Source: Haematobia irritans (taxonomy: Eukaryota; Arthropoda; Insecta; Diptera; Muscidae). Taken from it: a stretch of DNA of 64,000 nt. The position numbers and the translations under genes are program-made. Positions 1-12,000 of this stretch are shown one piece after another. Each line of letters starts with the position of its first letter. The first letter of the stretch is position 1. The stretch spans positions 79,950,003-80,014,002 of the forward strand of contig NC_134398.1 in NCBI RefSeq assembly GCF_050003625.1. Reading direction: 5' to 3'. The notes beneath the pieces are model-generated. The model ran no database searches. It saw only the letters and a program-made list of their open reading frames with translations, and was not told where the DNA came from.

Positions 1-1108
1 AACCCGGCTATATCTTCATAGCCAATCCTTATCCCGAAGTTCCGGATCTGATTTGCCAACTTCCCTTACCTACAAGTGTTTAATTACAAAATAAGCTTGC
101 GTAAATGTATGCTATTATAACTTGAAAATTTTCAGCTTTCGCCTTGAACTTAGGACCGACTAACTAGTGATCAACCACTGTTCACACGAAACCCTTCTCC
201 ACTTCAGTCCTCCAAGGTCTCATTCGGTTATTTGCTACCTCGACCAAGATCTGTACCAATGGCAGCTCCATGCAGGCTTACGCCAAACACTTCCATACAC
301 ACCATTGTACCCTCCGACTCACTAAAGTTTCAAAGTTTATAATCCAACCGAGATTAAACATAAACCATTTTCTTTAGCGGTAATGTATAGGTATACAAGT
401 TAAGCGCCATCAATTTTAAAGGCTAGTTGCTTCGGCAGGTGAGGTCTAAACTAAAAACTAATACCATAATAGTTAAGTTAATTACGCTATTAGGTTTTCT
501 AATTCCAAATAACTTACACATATGTTAGACTCCTTGGTCCGTGTTTCTCGATGGTATCCTGAATCTTTCGCATTGTAAATCATATAAACGGCCATCATAA
601 TCACCGTGCCATTATAGAATACAAATATTCAAGCACTATATATAATAAATCTATCAACACTTTATCGATTCAACAGCACTTATTCTATGTTAAAATGCAA
701 GCATAATAATTTGAATAAACTTAAGCCATGATCTTATGATCAATCATTATTCGTTTGGTTTGTTATTGTTGGTTTCTCTTCAATCATTATTGTTGTTTTT
801 GATCTCAGCTTAAAACCATGCATTGACTGAACTATAAGTGTAGCTTAACCAACAGAGGAAAAGTATGTTTGTCAAATTTATTTAACATTATACGGGCCTG
901 GCACCCCCCTATGTGTAAATGGCCTCATTTAAGAAGAACGTAAATCGCTAATTTCTCATACTAGAAATTGCACATTCCATACACTGCATATCACATTTGC
1001 CATAAAGACATAGTGACTTAGTGCTGAACTGATTTCTTTTCGCTCGCCGCTACTAAGAAAATCCTTTTTAGTTTCTTTTCCTCCCCTCATTAATATGCTT
1101 AAATTCAG
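1..1108 (-). rRNA. 28S rRNA 5' portion, rearranged fragment (antisense)
   Basis: The complement of this stretch reads as the 5' part of insect 28S rRNA. Bases 1108 to 1089 give CTGAATTTAAGCATATTAAT, the start of the large-subunit rRNA. It continues through the conserved segments complementary to about 1020-1090 and 895-960 (ending in the conserved GCCAGGCCCGTATAA), 505-560 (ACACGGACCAAGGAGTCTAA), 385-430, 200-300 and 1-75. The order is correct for 28S, but the D2 region (about 700-890) is replaced or shortened and several hundred bases are missing near 83-110. Substitutions and deletions argue for a relic rather than a working gene. Recognition rests on memory of dipteran 28S, not an alignment. 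Confidence 0.85.
838..885 (+). repeat. short dispersed repeat, first copy
   Basis: A segment of about 48 bases beginning AGTGTAGCTTAACCAAC is repeated nearly unchanged at about 4924-4970. Here it sits inside the rearranged 28S fragment where part of the D2 expansion would be expected. No function is visible; it may be an insertion footprint. Confidence 0.55.
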
Positions 1109-1149
1109 GTCCCATTTCAATTTAAGGAAGACAATTCTAGTTCATAAAA

Positions 1150-1990
1150 TACTTTATGCTAAACCTTTCTCAATTAATTGACATAAGGAGACATAAAAAG
1201 TGTAGAATAAGTGGGAGATATTGGTCCTCGGGCCTTTATAGACAATGGAATACCACTACTCTTATTGTGCCCTTAATTACTTGATTAAATGGAACGTGTA
1301 CCATTTCTGAGCCATTATACGGATATATTTATATATCTTATGATATTGGGATTTGATGCAAGCTTCTTGATCAAAGTACTAAGAGTTTGTTATATAATTG
1401 TAAACAAATCTCAATGAGATGATGGTATTTCGGTGCTATTGTCGCATTTGAAATTTGATATAACTCCTAATACTCAGGTATGATCCAATTCAAGGATATT
1501 GCCAGGTAGGGAGTTTGACTGGGGTGGTACATCTCTCAAATAATAACAGAAATGTCCCAAGGCCAGCTCAGTGCGGACAGAAACCACATATAGAGCAAAA
1601 GGGAAATGCTGAGCTGGACTGCAATGATAAAAATGGGGCAATTGCATTGTATGGCTATTAAACCATTTAAAGCTTATTTCTGATAAACGACAATGGACGT
1701 GACGCCAATGTTATTTGTAACTTACTAAATGAAGGAGGATTCTATCACCTGCATGCCGCGCTAGTTACATATAAAAATATTATTTAATACAATGACAGTG
1801 CCTAGAATCTATTGTAAATGACTTTTTAACGGGCGAGATGTTGTAAGTGGTAGAGCAACTTCCATACTGCGGTCCACTGAAATTTATCCTCTGCTTGACA
1901 ATTCGATATGAAATCGATTCGATGCTTAATCTAAAACCAAGAAAATGCAATATAGCTATTTTGTTTAGAAGCTATATGCCTTGCATGAAC
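1150..1990 (+). rRNA. 28S rRNA 3' portion, rearranged fragment (sense)
   Basis: From about 1150 the plus strand reads as the 3' half of 28S rRNA. Conserved blocks are seen at 1192-1215 (GTGTAGAATAAGTGGGAG), 1240-1300, 1470-1530 (GCCAGGTAGGGAGTTTGACT) and 1535-1610 (CAAGGCCAGCTCAGTGCGGA). A break follows near 1625. A further block at about 1740-1990 resembles the 28S 3' terminus (GTGGTAGAGCAACT, then TACTGCGGTCCACTGAAA). The central 28S is absent. It lies head-to-head with the antisense 5' fragment at 1-1108, so an inversion or scrambled rDNA copy is implied. The 89-residue ORF at 1847-2116 is a chance frame in this rRNA-like DNA. Confidence 0.8.
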
Positions 1991-2382
1991 TACTCAACAA
2001 AATCTTATCTTTCATTTGTCTGTTCGGAAGCATGTGATAACAGCAGGCTTTTTCTGATTCAAAGATTTTTTCTTTTGAAAACTAGAATAAAACTTAGCTT
2101 AGTTCTCTTCTATTGACACTAAAAATGCATTCACAATGTTTAGACTTGATATTAGAGACTTGTATAAAATTTTCAAGTCTTCAAGTCATTTGATTTGTTG
2201 AAAATGCTAAAATGTTTTTAAGTTACTTGGAGCACTTTTTGTTCGTATATATGCCCTAGAAAGTTGAAAATATTATTATTATGATGAAAATATTTTTCAT
2301 CATTTATGAAATTCTAAAATATAGCTTTTTGATAAAACAACCAAACTATTTAGATTGGAAAGAGATATTATATCTTCATAGA

Positions 2383-2500
2383 GCGAGGTGATGTAAGTGT
2401 TTAAGCAACTGTCATATTGCGACCCACTTTAACTTTATCCTCAGCGTACGATTCAATTCGAACTCGTGCGTTAAACAAAAATTACATAACTAAAAGGTCA
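2383..2500 (+). rRNA. second 28S 3'-end-like fragment
   Basis: This stretch repeats the 28S 3'-terminal motif of about 1834-1950 in more diverged form (GATGTAAGTG, AAGCAACTGTCATATTGCGA, CCCACTTTAACTTTATCC). The two copies lie about 550 bases apart on the same strand. The match to each other is visible; assignment to the 28S terminus is from memory and less certain than for the larger fragments. Confidence 0.5.
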
Positions 2501-3236
2501 TGAAAAGATTTACTATTATATATTTTATTGAGAAATCATCTATGATTTATTTACAATAGCCTACAAAAACTTCAAATATTCCACTTTATCAAATTGACGT
2601 TTTTGACATTACAGTAGGAATTTATCTTCTGAGTTTTTAAGTAATAGAATATCATTCCATTTACGTATATCTAAACATTTTATACCGCCGACCGTAAAAC
2701 GCACATTTTTCAAATTTGAAGACTTTGTAAAAAATTTCCCCTAAAAACTCATTTAAATTTGTGAAGACCTAACCAATTTTCATGTATTGTGGATTAAAAT
2801 GTTTGTATTTATTAGTACTTTCATCATACTAACATAGTCAAAAACAATATTTTTGGAGAATTTTTCAAAATACAGTATCCCAAAAAATGTATCCATGTTT
2901 CTCAAATTTCCATTTTAATAGACATTTTATGTTTTGTGCTATGTTATTCAGTGTTTACTCGAGCCCAATATCTTTAAGCGCGATTATGATTCACGATCTA
3001 ATATGTAATCATCGATGGATTTGCTTGTTTTCTGAATAATCGAAATCTTAGTGTTGATAACATTTTAGCAGAGTTCTGATTAACGAGTTCAAAAACGCAA
3101 ATTGGGTATTAAATACGTTTTTAAAACTCCTGTTTGATCACCTCCTCTACGTGTGATATATAGATATAACACCACTAACGAAATTGATTATCTGCATGAA
3201 ATTGCATAAATGCTATGTTACGTAACTTTTCCTCCA
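2501..3236. other. A+T-rich non-coding stretch with a dispersed repeat
   Basis: No ORF or RNA gene is supported. Bases about 2890-3130 are similar to about 59020-59260 (both contain AGTTCAAAAACGCAAATTG), so this is a dispersed non-coding repeat of unknown type. The rest is low-complexity A+T-rich DNA. Confidence 0.5.
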
Positions 3237-3875
3237 CACTCAAAAAAAGTTTACTTAGATCCTAAGATTTTGACCTTTCCTTAAGGATTTTGGTATTGAT
3301 TCCGAGCCAAAGATGCGGCTTCTTTAAAATAAAGACATTTTTTACGGACCTCCCTGGCCTTAAATCTAGGATCAAATAAATTAAATTGGACACAGATCTC
3401 ATTCATGGAGTTTTTATTTTCTTTTTACGATATATTAATAAAGGTATTTATGTACAAACAAATTCCAATTGCAAAATCCAAATTATGGCAGGTACTTCAA
3501 AGTAAAAACAGTTTTCTTAATGCTAAAAAAAACTTTAGACCAAAGACGCAAATCCTTAAAATAAGTCTTAGCCTATATTTGAAGCGTTTTTATATTAAAT
3601 TTAAAAATTCAATATGTCAGTTGAGTTAAAGACGATTTCTTTAAATTAAAAATGTTTTTCTTAGTTTTAAGGAAAATTTACCTTACTTAAGAAGATCTAC
3701 AACTTCAGCAGAGAGACGCAAAATTTCAAGACTTGTGATTTTGTGAGGATTATAAACTTTCTTTTAATTAAAATGACATTGTTTTAAAGAATTTTATTCT
3801 TAGCATTGCGTAAATTTTGAGTCCTAAAATTTAAGTTGCATAATCTTCCATATTAGGTCAATATTTTTTTCAGTG
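3237..3875. mobile_element. CACT-ended MITE, family 2
   Basis: It begins CACTCAAAAAAAGTTTACTT and ends TTTTTTTCAGTG, giving short inverted ends, with the dinucleotide CA on both sides. A second copy lies at 7682-8344 with the same internal order of segments (TTTTGGTATTGATTCCGAGC near the left end, TCCTAAAATTTAAGTTGCAT near the right end). There is no coding capacity; the 74-residue ORF at 3405-3629 is not conserved between copies. Two-base duplications and CACT termini fit a CACTA-type (EnSpm/CMC) non-autonomous element, but that class is tentative. Confidence 0.7.
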
Positions 3876-5224
3876 CAGTGATCAGAATTGAACGAAAATT
3901 GGTTTACGGTATCATAATTCCATATACAACAATTCTAACATAGCAAAAAATTGTTATCCTTGCTCAAATGAAATCATGCAACGAAGGGTTAATAGGACAC
4001 AAGGCAAATTTTTAAGGTATCTTCGGTATTGCAAAACCAACAATGTCAGCTACCATATGCAATTGTCAGTCAAATTGAAACATTGTTCAACAAGTGCCAA
4101 GTAAACAAGGAAACTATAAATTCTTCAATGTTACCCTCGCAATATGGGAAAAATATAACGACTGTCATCAAAAGTAGTTAAACTAACGCTAAATTTAACT
4201 TATTGTTATTAAAAAAAAAATATTTGCTAGCAGTCAAATGTTATTATTATTTTTTTTTTTAATTTTCCACAGCCTAATGAAATCTTATTATTATTATTTT
4301 TTTTTTTTTTTGAGTATACTTCAAACATTTTATTAACTAACAATGGGAATAAAGTTCAATTACCGTATACATAAATTCAATATTTACTTAAGCAAAACAA
4401 CATTTTCGTACGATTGCCAAAAATAGTAAAAATGGTTAAAATGTTCATGATTTTCTAACTAATAGTAAAGTTAATTTTTTCTTCTATTAGAGGATATAAT
4501 TTCGTGAACTGCTGTTAATAAAAACAAGAAGCCATTAAATTGTCCTGGTTTTAACAACGTTTTGTGGGAAAACTCAAAATGTGGAGTACAATTTAGTTCA
4601 ATTTTCGCTCGATATTGTTTGTTCTTGCTATATTTACTTTGTTTTCTGTGTGGTAAAATTAAGTAAATATTTTTCGACAAATTCAAGAAAATTTATAATT
4701 AAGCTTTTCACTTCTTAATGATTTTTTTTTTTTTTTCAATTTTAAGGTGGGTGTTAAGATCGATTTTAGCCGCTAAAATCACAATTTTTTACAGATTTAT
4801 TTTTTTGATTTTAGTGGCTAAACTAGAACTTAATACTCGCCTTTAGGGAAAATATTAATGTAAGAAATGGAAAAAATGTATTTTTTTATATCATATTTGT
4901 TGTTGTTTTGATTTCAACATACAAGTGTAGCTTAACCAACGGAGGAAAAGTATATTTGTCAAATTTATTTGTGGTAAGCTCTATAGACTGCAAGATGTTT
5001 TTTGGGATTACCACAAGCAAAAATGCTTCGAAAGTATTATTTTCTCGCTAAACATTAAATGGTTGTCGAAATCAGGTATATAATTTCCGAGAAAATAAAA
5101 CCTGTTCATGTCCATGTTCAACGTCCAAAAATAACATGTGGCTCTAGGAGGTGTTTATATCTTTTCCTCTTATTAAGTTCGTTTAACAAAGAACGCTGAA
5201 AATTTATTTTAAAAATCCCAGTTA
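3876..5224. other. A+T-rich intergenic DNA with poly-T tracts
   Basis: No gene is supported; the 71-residue minus ORF at 4471-4686 has no recognisable feature. T tracts lie near 4245-4260, 4295-4310 and 4720-4735. A short repeat at 4924-4970 matches 838-885. Confidence 0.5.
4738..4858. repeat. small foldback (hairpin) repeat
   Basis: The arms AAGGTGGGTGTTAAG with TTTTAGCCGCTAAAATC on the left, and GATTTTAGTGGCTAAA with CTTAATACTCGCCTTTA on the right, form an imperfect inverted repeat of about 120 bases. Single arms of similar sequence occur near 9400-9430 (CTTAGTACCCACCTTTAGGG) and 60790-60820, so this is a dispersed family. No function is visible. Confidence 0.5.
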
Positions 5225-6420
5225 ACAGGTTGGCTGATAAGTCCCCGGTCTAACAAAGAAAAACGCATTTTTTTTTTGTCAAAATTCGTTTTTATTATTC
5301 AACATATTCCATCGGGTTTTCCTCAAAATAGGCCTCAGTTTCGGTGATCACCTCTTCATTGCAGCCAAATTTTTTCCCTGCGAGCATCCTTTTGAAGTCT
5401 GAGAAAAAGAAAAAGTCGCTGAGGGCCAGGTCTGGAGAATACGGTGGGTGGGGAAGCAATTCGAAGCCCAATTGAATTTTTGCCATCGTTCTCAATGACT
5501 TGTGGCACGGTGCGTTGTATTGGTGGAACAACACTTTTTTCTTCTTCATGTGGGGCCGTTTTGCCGCGATTTCGACCTTCAAACGCTCCAATAACGCCAT
5601 ATAATAGTCACTGTGTTTTTCCCTTCTCAAGATAATCGATAAAAATTAATCCATGCGCATCCCAAAAAACAGAGGCCATTACTTTGCCAGCGGACTTTTG
5701 AGTCTTTCCACGCTTCGGAGACGTTTCACCGGTCGCTGTCCACTCAGCCGACTGACGATTGGACTCAGGAGTGTAGTTATGGAGCCATGTTTCATCCATT
5801 GTCACATATCGACGGAAAAACTCGGGTGTATTACGAGTTAACAGCTGCAAACACCGCTCAGAATCATCAACACGTTGTTGTTTTTGGTCACATGTGAGCT
5901 CGCGCGGCACCCATTTTGCACAGAGCTTCCGCATATCCAAATATTGATGAATGATATGACCAACACGTTCCTTTGATATCTTTAAGGCCTCTGCTATCTC
6001 GATCAACTTCATTTTACAGTCATTCAAAATCATTTTGTGGATTTTTTTTGATGTTTTCGTCGGTAACCACTTCTTTCGGGCGTCCACTGCGTTCGCTTGA
6101 ATTTTGCATACCAATCAATTATTGTTGATTTCCCTGGGGCAGAGTCCGAAAACTCATTATCTAGCCAAGTTTTTGCTTCCACTGTATTTTTTCCCTTCAG
6201 AAAACAGTATTTTATCAAAACACGAAATTCCTTTTTTTCCATTTTTTCACAATAACAAAAGTTGCTTCAGAAAAGACGCTATATCTCACAAACTTATTGA
6301 ATTACAGACGTCAAATTTTGACACGAATCATTTGAAAGGTGGTACTATATAAAAATAATATGCATTTAATACTAGCGACGTCAACTATGTTTCAGACCGG
6401 GGACTTATCAGCCAACCTGT
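5225..6420 (-). mobile_element. mariner element M1 (irritans subfamily, Himar1-like), defective
   Basis: Both ends carry the irritans-type mariner inverted repeat (ACAGGTTGGCTGATAAGTCC at 5225 and its complement ending at 6420). TA lies at 5223-5224 and 6421-6422, the expected target duplication. The element is 1196 bases, shorter than a full mariner of about 1.3 kb, because of internal deletions. The transposase reads on the minus strand and is broken (see separate entry). A second copy lies at 16708-17961 in the opposite orientation. Confidence 0.95.
5292..6242 (-). pseudogene. mariner transposase relic (M1)
   Basis: Transposases of this family cut and paste their element at TA sites using a D,D34D catalytic triad. 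The start MEKKEFRVLIKYCF at 6242 and the helix-turn-helix region are recognisable. A deletion of 26 bases relative to copy M2 near 6094 removes about nine residues and shifts the frame. A second frame shift lies near 5625. About 66 bases are missing near the C-terminus (the ORF ends EENPMEYVE). The first catalytic Asp is present (VTMDETW), but the second is changed to Tyr (HQYNAPC instead of HQDNA). The third (SPDLALSD) is present. It cannot encode an active enzyme. Pieces: 5295-5630, 5608-6114, 6030-6242. Confidence 0.93.
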
Positions 6421-6422
6421 TA

Positions 6423-7521
6423 TATACAAGTTTTTCTGTTTTTTTTTCGAGCTTGAGTTTGAGATATTAAGCTCGAAAAAACATATAAAAATCCCAGTTA
6501 TATATTTTATATTATATTTTTCTTTGAGTGTTGGATTGATCAAATTAATAAATATAGGGTTTTGTATATCATTGATATGGCATTCATTTAAATGCTATCA
6601 CACCGAATAAATTGGAAATCGATAAAATTGTATTTTTTTCGAAAAATGTGTTCTTGAAAGCAAGGCAACCAAATCACAAAATGAAAGCAATTGCGACATG
6701 CAATGATTAAAAGATGGTAGTCGTAGTTAACACATCCACATTCCCCTGAATATCCTTCTCTGTTTTTATAGATAGCCCAATAATTCAGTTTAAACAATGA
6801 AATCGAGTAATACTTGTGTATTGGGGGGCATACACACATACATGCATATAAGGATGTGTGCATGTGTAAGTGTTTATGGCATTTTTGTGCAAATTTGTCA
6901 CAATATTTATGCTTTGCAAGTGCAATTGTCGTAAATTCTGTAAAGCCTGCCATTTCAACCGCCCAAACATCCATTGTTCATTGCAAATTCTGCCAGTAAA
7001 ACCGAAGAGAATGGCACAAGCTGTTGCTCGGAAATAGCCCATATTTAGTTCTCTATCTTTTTGCATTTGGCCACCAACTGCACTCAGTGCCTGTTGGTAT
7101 AGTTGAGTGCCACTAGTAGTAGAGTGAACCCAACTCACATAGACTGTATGAAAACCATTGATTTCAAAAGTTAACAAATGCTCCATAAGACCCATAAACA
7201 TTGTTGGAATTTAGTTGACTTGCACAGTATTGCAGCATGCAGTAGTCGGTTTAGCATTGTAGTCATTTTCGCAAATTTAGAAGAAAAGCCCTTTAACAGG
7301 ACAAACACATTTGTCAAAAATTAGTTCTGCGAACAACGTATATCAGCATGTACAATAACACCGTGGATAGTGTTCCAAAAAATTTGTTAACATTTTACAT
7401 TAAAAACGACTACTCTGACATAATTGAAAGTTACAAGGATTTTATTATCAAATAACAAAAGTATACTTAAAAAACTGCAAATTATTTCCATTCCAGGACA
7501 TTGGGTAGATAAGTTATGAAA
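6423..7521. other. unassigned stretch with one uncertain minus-strand ORF
   Basis: The largest ORF is 6785-7201 on the minus strand (138 codons). It has no domain, signal or motif I recognise, and its last third translates a CA/TG-rich repeat (6825-6870). The first hundred codons have less biased composition than the surroundings, so an old coding fragment is possible but unsupported. An overlapping minus ORF at 6588-6974 is also likely chance. No RNA gene or terminal repeat is seen. Confidence 0.25.
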
Positions 7522-7681
7522 CACTGAAAAAAAAGCATGCCCGGTTCCAAAGATTTTGTCTTTATTTTAACAATTTTGGTATTGATTCCGAGCCAAAGAA
7601 GCGGAGAATACAAGTAAGGATACTTTTAAGACATAATTTTCTTTTAAATTTGGGTTTTGTGTACTTGCTTCCAAGAAGCAA

Positions 7682-8344
7682 CACTCAAAAAAAAGTTTAC
7701 TTGGATCCAAAAATTTTGACCTTCCCCTAAGGATTTTGGTATTGATTCCGAGCCAAAGATGCGGCTTTTTTAAAATAAAGACAGTTCTTACGGACCTCCC
7801 TGTCTTTAAATCTAGGATCAAATAAATTAAAATTGGACACAGATCTCATTCATCGAGTTTTTATTTTCTTTTTGTGATATATTAATAAAGGTATCTATGT
7901 ACAAACAAATTCCAATTTCAAAATCCAAATTATGCCAGGTACTTCAAAGTAAAAACAATTTTCGTAATGCTAAAAAAAACTTTAAACCAAAGAAGCAAAT
8001 CCTTAAAATAAGTCTTAGCCTATAATTAAAGAGTTTTTATTTTAAATTTAAAAATTCAATATGTCTGTTGAGTTAAAGACGATTTCTTTAAATTAAAAAT
8101 GTTTTTCTTTATTTTAAGGAAAATTTGCCTTACTTCAAAGATCTACAACTTCAGCAAAGAGATGCAAAATTTCAATATTTGTGCCATATATTTAATGAAA
8201 AAACTTTTGAAGCAAGGATTATAAACTTTATTTTAATTAAAATATCATTGTTTTAAAGAATTTTGTCCTTAGCATTGCGCAAATTTTGAGTCCTAAAATT
8301 TAAGTTGCATAATCTTTCATATTAGGACAATACTTTTTTCAGTG
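7682..8344. mobile_element. CACT-ended MITE, family 2 (nested copy)
   Basis: This 663-base copy of the element at 3237-3875 is inserted in family 1 copy B. Ends are CACTCAAAAAAAAGTTTAC and ACTTTTTTCAGTG, with AA on both sides. Removing it brings together family 1 sequence that is contiguous in copy A. The 84-residue minus ORF at 7567-7821 crosses the insertion boundary and is not a gene. Confidence 0.75.
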
Positions 8345-8654
8345 AAATTTTTGAACGACTTTTTACTTTGTAGTCAAGATGCAAAAACAAACAAAACAAA
8401 GTTAAAGACAATTTCATTAATTTTAAAGAATTTTTCTGAATTATTAAAGTCAAGTTGACCGTAGCCCAAAAAATTTCTCTTTCATGTTATGATACCCATT
8501 TTAAGCCAAATCACTTACTTATAAGGACAATACGACTTCATTGAAAAGTTTATCGACTTTTGGACAAGGAAAGAAACTTTATATTAGAGAAATGCGTCAT
8601 CTATGCTAAGCAAAATTTACATGCGTATTTTAAGGACATGAAATCTTTAGCCTT

Positions 8655-9006
8655 CGGTTAGGTTAGGTTAGGTTATGTGGCAGCCCGATGTATCAAGCTC
8701 ACTTAGATTATTCAGTCCATTGTGATACCACAGTGGTGAACTTCTCTCTTATCACTGAGTGCTGCCCGATTCCATGTTAAGCTCAATGACAAAGGACCTC
8801 CTTTTTATAGCCGAGTCCGAACGGCGTTCCACATTCCAGTGAAACCACTTAGAGAAGCTTTGAAACCCTCAGAAATGTCACCAGCATTACTGAGGTGGGA
8901 TAATCCACCGCTGAAAAACTTTTTGGTGTTCGGTCGTAGCAGGAATCGAACCCACGACCTTGTGTATGCAAGGCGGGCATGCTAACCATTGCACCACGGT
9001 GGCTCC
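8655..9006 (-). mobile_element. tRNA-derived SINE, full length, with CCTAA tail
   Basis: A perfect 12-base target duplication (ATCTTTAGCCTT at 8643-8654 and 9007-9018) bounds it. On the minus strand the 5' end is tRNA-like, with an A-box-like GTGGTGCAATGGTTAG and an exact B box GGTTCGATTCC near 8945-8955. A unique body follows, and the 3' end is TGCCAC then AACCTAACCTAACCTAACC. RNA polymerase III transcription from the internal boxes is expected. The last 80 or so bases before the CCTAA tail match the 3' end of the LINE at 40700-45675, suggesting that LINE's enzyme moves it. A 5'-truncated copy lies at 48236-48361. It is not a tRNA gene, since no acceptor stem pairs. Confidence 0.92.
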
Positions 9007-9039
9007 ATCTTTAGCCTTACGACAATATCTTTTTCAGTG

Positions 9040-12000
9040 AATTCTCCAAAAATCTCCATTACCTGGTAGTATAATTTTAAACTTTTTATTACAATAAACT
9101 TAACAGTTTTATCTACATACAATCGAGATATTATATACGAAGAATTGTAGATTTTCGATCACTTGGTAACCATAATACTATTGAAAGTATTTTAAGAAAG
9201 TTATACGATTAATAATAAGAATATAACGCACTTAATATGACACTTGTTTAGCAAATGCGACCAAGTGTCTTTGTTTATGGATCAGATGCAGTATAAAGCT
9301 GTCATACGTGTGTTTAAAATTACAAAAATGGGTTAATGTCATAATAAAATGCGCCAAAATGTATAATTTTATTCTGCTTTTACTCATTCATTTTAGAGGC
9401 AACTCTAACTTAGTACCCACCTTTAGGGAAACTACTGTACTTCGAACACGAGTTCAACTTCCTTTGCACATCTAAGTAAAATTTTTGGATAATTTCTCCT
9501 TAAATTATTCACACATTATTTCTAAAAATTAAGTACGTATAATTTTAATAACACCAACTTTTTTCGTTTTAAATTTTTGGGGAGCGGACATATCGCCCAA
9601 ACTGGTTTTTAGGCGGTATGACCTGCCTTTGGATCATATAGCCCATTTTTAATTTGGGCTCTACGACCTCCCTCATTGCGGACATATGCGCCGGAAAACT
9701 GGCGGACATAACGCCCAATATTTTGTGGGAAAAATTAATTCGCACAAAACCCCCAATAATCCATAACATTATTTGCGAAATCGGAAGTTATGGTTGAAAA
9801 CCACTATTATGGAAGTCCATTTGGCATACAGTCTATTATGAAGGAGTTATGCATTATTTTATTGGTGCCACTTTTGCGGTAGTGGGTACAAGGAATTACT
9901 AATTATTAAAACGAATGATGCAAGAATTTGAGGACGAAGTGGATTTGATGAATCTATAAAAGAAACGCGCGCGCGAATTTTATTTGGTATTTCCCGTCAA
10001 CAATTATTGTCAAATTCTATGTTATTATGCAGTTAGTGCTTTCAACTAAATATTACTATTGATTGTGTAATATGATCTATTGAAGAATTTATTTTTTTTT
10101 TTTCAAACTAATGTGGGAACGAGTTACGGTAGTTAAAATTTGACCTTTTAAAATCATTTCCTTGACAATTTCAGACTTCGCAACACCACTCGTAAGCAAA
10201 CTGCAGAGGTGATCCACTATGGTGAAGGGTCTGCCACAAATACAAAGATGATATACACGATGTTTGGTGCAATGAAGAAAGTTGCATGAATTCACACAAT
10301 TTTCAAACATTCCCTTTTTTGAATAGAACTCGCAGAAGAATGTGTCTGATTGAAAAAGTAAATAAAATTGGTTTTGATTTTATTGTAGTTTTATAAAAGA
10401 ACTTTGGCATGTTAAAAAGTACTGAAAAAGTAACCCAAGTACTGCATTTTTCATCCATGATTGGAGCATAACATATATTAATGCCAGAACTTAAAAACTG
10501 AACTTCCGGGATACAGTGTAAAGAGTAATTACTAGTCCATGTTGTGCCAGGGTACATCATCTTGGCCCACTTTTATTCACGTTATTTAGTAATGAACTTT
10601 CACTGTAATTGAAAACAGTGTTACCGTTGGAAATTTTGAAAAAAAGTCCCACCAAAAAGTCGCATATCGGAAAAAAGAGTCGCTTGGATTTGTTAATTCT
10701 TTTTAAAATCCTGTCATTACATAAAACATTCCATAAAACAACACAAAAATAAATATATCTAAGTGTGATGTTTTTTTTTTTTTGTTTTTGCAAAAATTGT
10801 TCTTACAAACAATTTACAACAGAATTACAAACATGTAAGAATAATACTATAGTCATCTTTTTCCACCATAATTCTTGTACTCGAGAGCCCAACTAAGGGA
10901 CTATGTACTGTAGAAGAAAATATTATTTACTACGGTTTATTATAGTTATACGTTACATAAACATACATACAACCAAAGCAAACATATTTTCATCCCGAAC
11001 GAAATTTTAAACAAGCAAAATTACTCTTTGTTATAAGGTATTTTTTTCAGAGCAAATAAACCCGAAATTATGACAAACGTTTCTACATCGTCTCTCATCT
11101 TTTTGTATTTGTTGGTAAAGAAATATTTTTAGTGTTAAAAGAAATCTTCGTTTGTCTAAAATTTTGTTCCGGAGGAAAGTATTACTCTTTGAGTGTAGAT
11201 TCATTGATTTCAATTTTTAATCTATTCGTTACTTTTTGCCATCAAACATTTTCATTTACAAACAACTATTTCAGCACAAGCACTGCTATGAGGTAATGTT
11301 AGTACATATGCTGCAATCCATATGAATGGATTTGGATAAAGTAGGCCTTCTAAAGAGTTTGGCATTATACTTGTTTTGTGCCATAAACGCTCAGCGTTTT
11401 TAAGTTGAGGTATCGATTATGTCGGCGAAGATCAATTTTGGTGTGGCCAACATTTGGTATATGTTTTGAAAAGTTTGACATGGGCATCGTACGAATACAC
11501 TGATAGTGTGAATGGCGTATTCTCATTTGTAAAAAATTATTCATTTTTTTTCATCTTCTTTGTGTGCGACTTTAATTGCATGCGTGCGACTAAATTCGTA
11601 CATTTCGGATATTTTTAAAAGTCCCATGGCGCCCGAAAAGATGCACAATGCGACTAAACTTCCACAATGGTAACATTGATTGAAAATTGCAACATTCTTA
11701 TCTATATTTATTGATTGGATTTATTGTACTAAGTTACCGAGAAGATCAAATAGTTTTTTTTTAACTAATATTTTCTGATGCGATTATTTACTAAACTCTA
11801 CCACTTGTAATATCATGTTTTCGGACAAATTAATCACAATAAACAGATATCGTGAATCAAACTACGACTGGCTATTCCGGAGATAATTGCATTGATTGAA
11901 TGTTCCGAATTTATTTCCTGTTATAACATATTTTATAGCTATTTGGTTCCAGAGTACTGTGCGCCTGTTATAACGAAACTATTGCACATAACTCGAGTTA

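Larger units (their letters stand above)
7522..9039. mobile_element. CACTG-ended MITE, family 1 (copy B), interrupted twice
   Basis: It starts CACTGAAAAAAAAGCATGCC and ends CTTTTTCAGTG, flanked by AA on both sides. The left 160 bases and the section after 8345 align with copy A (16378-18287). It is split by a family 2 MITE (7682-8344) and by a SINE (8655-9006). The right part shares the blocks TGCTTTGTAGTCAAGATGC-like and AGAGAAATGCGTC with copy A. There is no coding capacity; it is a non-autonomous element, tentatively CACTA-type. Confidence 0.8.

Noticed and set aside
6785..7201. 138-residue minus ORF as a host gene
   Set aside because: No recognisable domain, and the C-terminal third is simple-repeat translation; kept only as an uncertain ORF in the gap entry.
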